From: Cristatella mucedo
Lineage: Eukaryota; Bryozoa; Phylactolaemata; Cristatellidae
Length of the DNA stretch: 64,000 bases
NCBI GenBank assembly: GCA_009760855.2
Contig: WPIO01000001.1
Location: 18,169,001 to 18,233,000 of the forward strand
Direction of reading: 5' to 3'
The notes under the pieces were generated by a model. It worked only from the letters and a program-made list of their open reading frames with translations, was not told the origin of the DNA and did no database searches. This document shows positions 58,490-64,000 of this stretch, piece after piece. Made by a program: the position numbers and the translations under genes. Positions within the stretch are counted from its first letter, which is position 1. Every line of letters begins with the position of its first letter.

Positions 58490-59057
58490 AAGTTTGTACA
58501 AATAAAATTGATGAAGTTAATGCATTGAAAGAACGTATAGATGAGTTGTTTTAATTTAATGTATTTGCTGGAAAATTTACTTATAAGGTTAGGCGCCAAG
58601 GAGTAGTATATGAAAAAGAAGCAGGTTCATTAAATTCAAGTGGTTATAGACAAATAACAATTGATGGAAAAAATATTGTTTTCATCGTCTTGTATGGTTA
58701 ATAAGTACTGATAAATTTCCTATACATGAGTTGGATCATATTGATGGTAATAAGCAAAATAATTGCTTTGATAACTTACGTGAAGCAACACGCGCTGAAA
58801 ACAACCGAAATAGAGGTCTTACTAAAAGAAATACTTCACAATTTATTGGCGTTAGTTGGTATGAAAAAACAAACAAGTGGAGAGCATATCTTACAATAGA
58901 TGGAACTAGATACCATTTAGGCTACTATTCTTCTGCAGATGAGGCTGCAAAAGTGAGAGATCTTGAAGCAATACGTTTGCACTTGCAATTCGCAAAACTA
59001 AATTTCACATACACACCTACAGATGATAAGCAAATTGTTAGATATACAGGCTACTAG
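58490..59057 (+). pseudogene. HNH endonuclease with AP2 domain
   Basis: Homing-type endonuclease: an N-terminal NUMOD/HNH region (AGSLNSSGYRQITIDGKN; HRLVWL and ELDHIDGNKQNNCFDNLREA, the HNH core), then an AP2 DNA-binding domain (FIGVSWYEKTNKWRAYLTID, LGYYSSADEAAKVRDLEAIR). The intact part is 58731-59057. A TAA at 58552 and a frameshift near 58680 affect the N-terminus, and the start is unclear. Ends in TAG, convergent with the next gene on a shared CTAG. Such genes are frequent selfish passengers in phages and giant viruses. Confidence 0.75.
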
Positions 59058-59790
59058 TTCTTACATCTGCGTTTTAAATCATCTCCTAATATCAGTATTT
59101 CTGAATGTATTTATTCTTGACTAGCTCCACGTGCAAACAGATTGGCTAGCAACATGGCCGACTCTGCCTTATAGTCACACGTTTTACGAGCACCAACTGT
59201 AGTTGACTCAACTCATTTTATATCTCGTTTCAAATCTTCACTAGATGAGACTCCTCCATTCTCAACTAATTTCTTTCCTTTATTCAAGTAGTCCAATCTG
59301 TTTTTTACCTCACTTTTCTGAACTTTTTCACTTAGATCCATAGCAATTCCTTTATCTAGTAATTATATCATATTATGAATTTCAGTAACAGCATTCCTTA
59401 ATCTTTCGCTCTGCAAACTAAGTGCATTCATTCTTTCTTCATGTGTGTTCATCCTTGGAGCTTTTGCAGTAAACATTGTTTCATCTACTATCTTTTTAAC
59501 TAGTGTTGCAACAGCAACTGTTATACTTGCTGCTAAATCTACTGTACCAATCACAGATGCAATACGGGCCATTATTGCTGGAATAGCAGGTAATATTCCC
59601 CCTCTCATTTCAAGAAAGTTTTTCTTCCATGCTATAGGATCTAACTGTTCTGCACTCCAAGAAACCTCTTCTCCAAAAATATTAGACAAAATTTACTTGG
59701 ATCTAAATACCAATCACTATTTGACTTCTCTGCTTCAAGAAGAATTTCATTTATATTATAACCAATCTCTAATGATGAAACCATTTTTGT
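59054..59790 (-). pseudogene. element protein, three in-frame stops, unknown
   Basis: The frame from 59689: GEEVSWSAEQLDPIAWKKNF, a hydrophobic run (AAIPAIMARIASVIG-like, VDLAASITVAVATLVKKI), SLQSERLRNAVTEIHNMI, then TAA at 59363, TGA at 59213 and TAA at 59111 in the same frame, ending TAG at 59054-59056. An N-terminal piece in another frame (LEIGYNINEILLEAEKSNSD) indicates a shift near 59695. The hydrophobic segment suggests a membrane-associated virion protein. Confidence 0.45.
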
Positions 59791-59816
59791 TAATCCTTTT
59801 TTTCTTCCATTATTTT

Positions 59817-60140
59817 CTAAAACACCTGTCCGTATTTACCTGAGGCAATATCATCAACAACTTCTTTTATAAATAGACCAAGATCTACTATCCCTGTAAC
59901 ACCTGATAGAAAACCTCCTAGAGCTCTGGTAGCAGATCCAATAACTTTAAATGATTGCAATACTTTTGGAACAATCTTTGCTATTTTATTCGACGCTTGT
60001 AGTGACAGTTTCATTGCAATTTTAGGCGCTATTTTTGTAAATGTCTTTGATCCAACTTCAGTTGCAGTTGTAACACCTGATACTAGTTCTATGGTTGTAC
60101 TAACTCCTTCTTTTATATCTTCAGCAACTCCTTTACCTTT
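59817..60140 (-). CDS. Gly/Ala-rich hydrophobic element protein
   Basis: An open frame of about 105 codons: VAEDIKEGVSTTIELVSGVT, ... MKLSLQASNKIAKIVPKVLQ, ATRALGGFLSGVTGIVDLGL to TAG... end at 59817-59819. Amphipathic and membrane-prone. An in-frame TAA lies just upstream (near 60140) and no ATG is evident there; the ATG at 60014 is an internal alternative. Not recognised. Confidence 0.4.
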   Translation of the reverse strand, partial: KGKGVAEDIKEGVSTTIELVSGVTTATEVGSKTFTKIAPKIAMKLSLQASNKIAKIVPKVLQSFKVIGSATRALGGFLSGVTGIVDLGLFIKEVVDDIASGKYGQVF

Positions 60141-60163
60141 TTATTCTTCGTATTTTAAAAGTA

Positions 60164-61033
60164 ATGGAAAAGGTAAGGAAAAGTGGTGGAAATGTTTATA
60201 CTGATCTTAATGCAAATAAAAATGGAGTAACTAACTTGGGCTTTCCTGTTAATGGTGGTGATGCAATAAGATTAGATTATGTTCTTAGTTCAAACTTTGG
60301 CGGTAGTGTTGCTAGTAATGTTATAGAAGAGTTAGCAACTGTAACAAGTTTATCAGGATTGCTTCCAAAAAAAGATGCAAAGATGATGTCACAACTTAAT
60401 TTTAAGAATATGTATGTTATATCAGGTAATTCTGCTTATGATACTGTTTATTCAGATTTAAGACCTTATACAGTAATAAAATATGGATTGTTGAAAAGTA
60501 TGACACAAGTGTTTCAAGGTAAAGCAATGGCAAGTATAGGCATGGGTAAGAAGAGTATTATATTTTTAAAAGATTCAGATGTAGTAACAAAACACTATGT
60601 TGATAGCTGTAAACAAGTAGGATTTAGATATTGATGTTTAAGTTCTAGTACTTATCCTAGTTTATTTAAACTTGGCATGCTGGGTTTGAATATTACTACT
60701 AATGGAATTAGTGAATCTTCTTTTTCAGCACAACAAATTACAACAGGTGACCTTTCAATTATAGAAAATGGAACAGAAAGAAAGTTATGATTTATAACTA
60801 ACCTTAAAACATTCTTTCCTGGTGTATTACCTAATTATAGTATGATATCTAATATTATGTATGCAACTAATAAAACTAATTCTTATTTAGATTTGACTAG
60901 TGATAATACTTATGGTGTTAGTGGACCTATAGTTTTAATAACTAATATTGATGGAACATGTACTTATGCTATTGATAAATTTACTGTTTTAAGTCGAATT
61001 ATTTATATAGATTTTCTTGTTAGTATTGTATAG
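60164..61033 (+). pseudogene. tail-fibre-like protein, two in-frame TGA, ends TAG
   Basis: MEKVRKSGGNVYTDLNANKN, then a fibre-type unit (GVTNLGFPVNGGDAIRLDYV) and a second (KDSDVVTKHYVDSC). TGA at 60632 and 60788 interrupt the frame, which is otherwise continuous for 289 codons to TAG at 61031. The later part (ITTGDLSIIENGTERKL, VSGPIVLITNIDGTCTYAID) looks like a beta-rich head. No frameshift. Confidence 0.6.
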
Positions 61034-61907
61034 AAATGTTGGGCTATATAAAAAAGGAACTAATGCAGATAAATATATTAGAAAGACAGGTGATATACTT
61101 AATGGAAATTTAAGTATGAATGGAAACCTGATTAAGAACTTAGGTGATCCTGTTGATTCAGGAGATGCTGTAAACACAAAGTATTTAGATACGAACTTTG
61201 TAACAAAGGTTTCTAGATCAACTACTTCTGATGGAGATGTTGATATGAATAATTACAGGTTGGTAGATCTTGCTAATCCTGTAAGACCTAGTGATGCTGC
61301 AACGAAAGATTATTCTGATACAAAATAAGTTAAATAAGGAACACTTAGAGGAAATGTAACTGTAAATGGAAGTATTAGTGTTGTTGATGCTCCTACTGGT
61401 GATAATTGTGATTTTAGTGTTCCAAATAAAGCTTATATGGATGCAAACTTTCTTAATTTGCATGGAGGAATTGTTATTGGAAATTTAGATATGATGAATA
61501 ACTTTATTAGAATTGTAAATGATCCTGTTAATCCTAATGATGGTGTTAATCTCAGCTGTTTGAATAGAATATCTTTTTGGAATGTTGCAAAAATAACATT
61601 TATTGCACCTATAGATTCAACACAGCAAACAAATACGTCTGGAACAATCTATCAAGGAAAATTTATTGATGGCTTACAAAAGGATACAATTCCCAGGGCA
61701 TCATTTGTAATTTCAATAACATATACAGCACCAAATGGTTTACTAAAACAGCTTATTCCTATTCCACCATCAGGAATACATTCTAATTATTCATTTCAGC
61801 TATTTCGAAGTTATAATCTTGATTCAAATAAAAGAATAATAAGGGATTCACCAATTGTATGTACACACGACCTACTTAATGAAGGAAATATAGTTTTAAC
61901 TGTTTAA
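61034..61907 (+). pseudogene. tail-fibre-like repeat protein, two in-frame TAA
   Basis: Continues directly after the previous frame, one frame over. Repeats: LSMNGNLIKNLGDPVDSGDA, VDMNNYRLVDLANPVRPSDA followed by ATKDYSDTK, then TAA at 61326 and 61335, GTLRGNVTVNGSISVVDAPT, LDMMNNFIRIVNDPVNPNDG, and a globular end (ITYTAPNGLLKQLIPIPPSG). Ends in TAA at 61905. Each unit is about 40 residues, as in phage fibre shafts. Confidence 0.62.
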
Positions 61908-61950
61908 ATAGCATTAATATAATATGCTCTCTAGAAAGTAATTACAGATG

Positions 61951-62440
61951 AATGGAACATTGAATTTTGATTCAAACAGAATAAAAAACGTTGGAGAAAC
62001 TTTAGATTTATTAGAAATAATTAATAAATCATTTGCTGATAACAATTATCTAAGGAAAGACTCAAATCAACATATAACTGGTAATTTATCTGTAAACTCA
62101 AAAAATATGTAATTGTATTAGATGCTATTAATGAAAGTGATGTTGCAGCAAAAAATATTTTGACACAAAAGTTGAGGCATATATTTCAAATGAAACTATA
62201 AATGGAAACTTAAATGCTAATACAATATATATTAAAACCTATGAACACAATTTTAATAACTTTTTACTGAATAGTGTAATTTTAATAACTTTTTACATCA
62301 TTTCTATTTAAAATGTGGAAATAGACCATGTATTTTTTCATTTATTAGTGAAATTCCTTTTATTAATTAATATGGTAATTTAACTGTAAACAGTGTAAAT
62401 AGTACTGGTAATCCAATGCAAAAATTTTTATTTTTCTGAT
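61951..62440 (+). pseudogene. third tail-fibre-like gene, broken
   Basis: MNGTLNFDSNRIKNVGETLD, DSNQHITGNLSVNSKN, then shifts near 62110 and 62155, with FDTKVEAYISNETINGNLNA. The same unit pattern as the two upstream genes. It ends in AT-rich sequence at the junction with inserted repeat DNA at about 62450. Confidence 0.5.
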
Positions 62441-62449
62441 AATATTGGT

Positions 62450-63335
62450 AGCTTGGAGGTTGGCCCTGTGTGGATGAGAAACCGAGCTGTATCTAGCCGA
62501 AGGAACGTGGCACTATTGACGCAGTGCACCGAGTGCACTCTTTTCTTGTGAGACAAGTTTTTTATATGCGCACTTGGGGCGAACTGCTATTTTGTGCTAG
62601 GGCCACAGCCTGTACGACTAGGCCGCTCCATTCGGCGAGACCTCTCGGCTGGATAGCCACTCCGCTGTTTACGGCTACCCTTGTATCTCCGTCTGTAACT
62701 CCACAAAGTCACAAAGACCATATGGGTGTTACACGAGAGAGTTTTGTATAGCGCACTTTCGGTACGCATTCGGTAGCCAACAGACTTCGTCTCACGCAAC
62801 AAAGAGAAAGTGGGAAGTATAGCAGAGTCAGGAGAGCAGTTGAGGGAGTAAGTAGCATGGAAGTAGCAGCTCAGGACCGCTGAAAAGAATTAGCCATAGT
62901 CGGCAGTAGGAGAGTAGTTGTCGTTGCGTAAGAATTGTGGAAGCGAGTTCCACAGTCTAGGACATGCAGAGCTAAAGCTTCTGTCGCCAACGGTCTTTAA
63001 GCGGAGGAATGGAACAGCTTATTGTCCACACAGGACCTCAGGGTGCGAACGGGCTGAAACTGATGCAGCAGTTCAGCTAGGTACGAAGGAGCCAAGCCAT
63101 GGCGGGCCTTGTGGGTCAGCGTAAGAACTTTGCTCTGTATCCGTTGCTCAACCGGCATCTATCCTAGCTCTTTTAGCAAAGGAGACACGTGCTCAAACCT
63201 CTGGGACTTGAAGACTAGCCTTGCATCCATATTCACGGTCAGCTGCAGTGGCCTAATAGCTTTCTTTGGTAGCACAGCCAAAAGGGAATTACAATAATCA
63301 AGCCGAGACAGAACTAAAGAGCTAGTTAAAGTCTT
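62450..63335 (-). repeat. inserted host repeat containing a LINE-B 3' part
   Basis: GC content jumps here. 62690-63335 is collinear with 3403-4110 (same order, roughly 85% by eye) and is thus a LINE-B 3' region. 62450-62690 has no second copy in the window. AT-rich element sequence resumes at about 63340. Confidence 0.7.
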
Positions 63336-63488
63336 TACAAGAACGTAGTCGGGATCTTCATTTGAGTCATCTGAATACTCTGATTCCCTATCTGAACTAG
63401 TAATTTCAATAACTTTTAGATCTGTCTCTATAATAGTGAAAATAATTGTATTAATTTATATTTAATTTCTCTAATGACTTGAATAGCT

Positions 63489-63962
63489 CTATTTCTGTTT
63501 GTATATCAACATATTTTTATCTACTTTCATTTTCTCTTTATCTATAAATTTTAGTTTCTTTACAGGTATTAATTAGTTTGTTGTCTTCATTCTTTCTTTT
63601 TGGCATCTATATATTGTTTAACCAACATTACAACTATCACAACGACCAGGATTAGTTCCTTCACTCAAGACTTTAGCAATTTTGTAATGGCCATAAGCAT
63701 AACTACAACATCCACAATCTAACCAATATCGTTTTGAGTCAAATGCTGATAATGCTTTCTTAGATTGTGTTATAGTATAAATTTGGTGGTTTCTAGATTG
63801 AAATCTTGATTGATTTCAATAAACATCATATCCAGTTTTAAGTCAACCAACATAATCAGAATGTGTCAAACATTTTTTTACTACATCCTTCTTTGTTACT
63901 TTTGCTTTTTTAACTGCTGATTTAACTTACATTCCTTTATCTTTCTTGACAGCTATTTGCAT
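63489..63962 (-). pseudogene. Cys-rich element protein with five in-frame TAA/TGA, ends TAG
   Basis: One uninterrupted register of 158 codons from ATG at 63962 to TAG at 63489, crossed by TAA (63927), TGA (63843), TGA (63816), TAA (63618) and TAA (63573). Between them: VKSAVKKAKVTKKDVVKKCL, NQSRFQSRNHQIYTITQSKK, YWLDCGCCSYAYGHYKIAKV and NPGRCDSCNVG. The Cys/His pattern suggests a zinc-binding module. No frameshift. Function unknown. Confidence 0.5.
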
Positions 63963-64000
63963 TGAATAAAGTTTCGGTCATAAGAAAACACCCTCATCAA

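Larger units (their letters stand above)
43640..64000. mobile_element. Polinton/Maverick (adintovirus-like) endogenous element
   Basis: AT-rich block with the Polinton core set: integrase near the left end, major capsid and penton-like proteins, packaging ATPase, adenain-like protease and PLA2-like protein, as short intronless genes in opposing blocks with tight spacing. More than 15 kb of element is visible once LINE insertions (46883-48630, 53002-54588, about 62450-63335) are removed. No protein-primed PolB is seen. The right end lies beyond 64000, so terminal inverted repeats cannot be checked. Frameshifts and stops show that this copy is not functional as read with the standard code. Confidence 0.88.

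Noticed and set aside
43640-64000. Search for protein-primed DNA polymerase B
   Set aside because: I saw no DxxSLYPS- or YxDTDS-type motif in any frame, so I do not claim one. It may lie beyond the window.

Overview
This is metazoan nuclear DNA: two spliced host genes with GT-AG introns, LINE and tRNA-derived SINE repeats, DNA transposons, and a large AT-rich virus-like insertion. I cannot name the species. A copy of the SPIN hAT transposon is present; from memory that family has been reported in tetrapods, a freshwater planarian, a pond snail and a blood-feeding bug, so it does not place the host.

Layout. 1-8 kb: nested CR1-like LINEs and SINE copies. 8.1-20 kb: a GC- and CpG-rich island holding a complete three-exon Distal-less (Dlx) homeobox gene on + (13338-15795), with a TATA box and an AATAAA signal. 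18983-41055, minus strand: a complete six-exon L-serine dehydratase / L-threonine deaminase gene (SDS/SDSL family). I assembled it exon by exon; every junction is in phase and it encodes 330 residues. Its roughly 22 kb of introns are filled with LINEs, SINEs, the SPIN element and microsatellites. Dlx and SDS are convergent, with 3' ends about 3.2 kb apart.

43.6 kb to the window end: an AT-rich Polinton/Maverick (adintovirus-like) element of more than 15 kb, excluding later insertions. It has a retroviral-type integrase, FtsK/HerA-type packaging ATPase, adenain-like protease, double-jelly-roll-type major capsid protein, penton-like protein, a PLA2-like protein, phage-tail-fibre-like repeat proteins, an HNH-AP2 endonuclease, a YqaJ-like nuclease and several Cys-rich or unknown proteins. 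No PolB is visible; it may lie beyond 64000. Three LINE-A copies and a LINE-B piece sit inside the element, so it is truly integrated and not recent. Many genes carry frameshifts. In addition, in-frame TAA (at least 20) and TGA (at least 8) codons interrupt otherwise continuous reading frames while I found no in-frame TAG, and several frames terminate at TAG. This may be ordinary decay or the trace of a virus with a non-standard genetic code; it is the most interesting open question here.

The LINE-A 3' end ends in (ATT)n and shares its terminal sequence with SINE-B, which points to a LINE/SINE mobilisation partnership.
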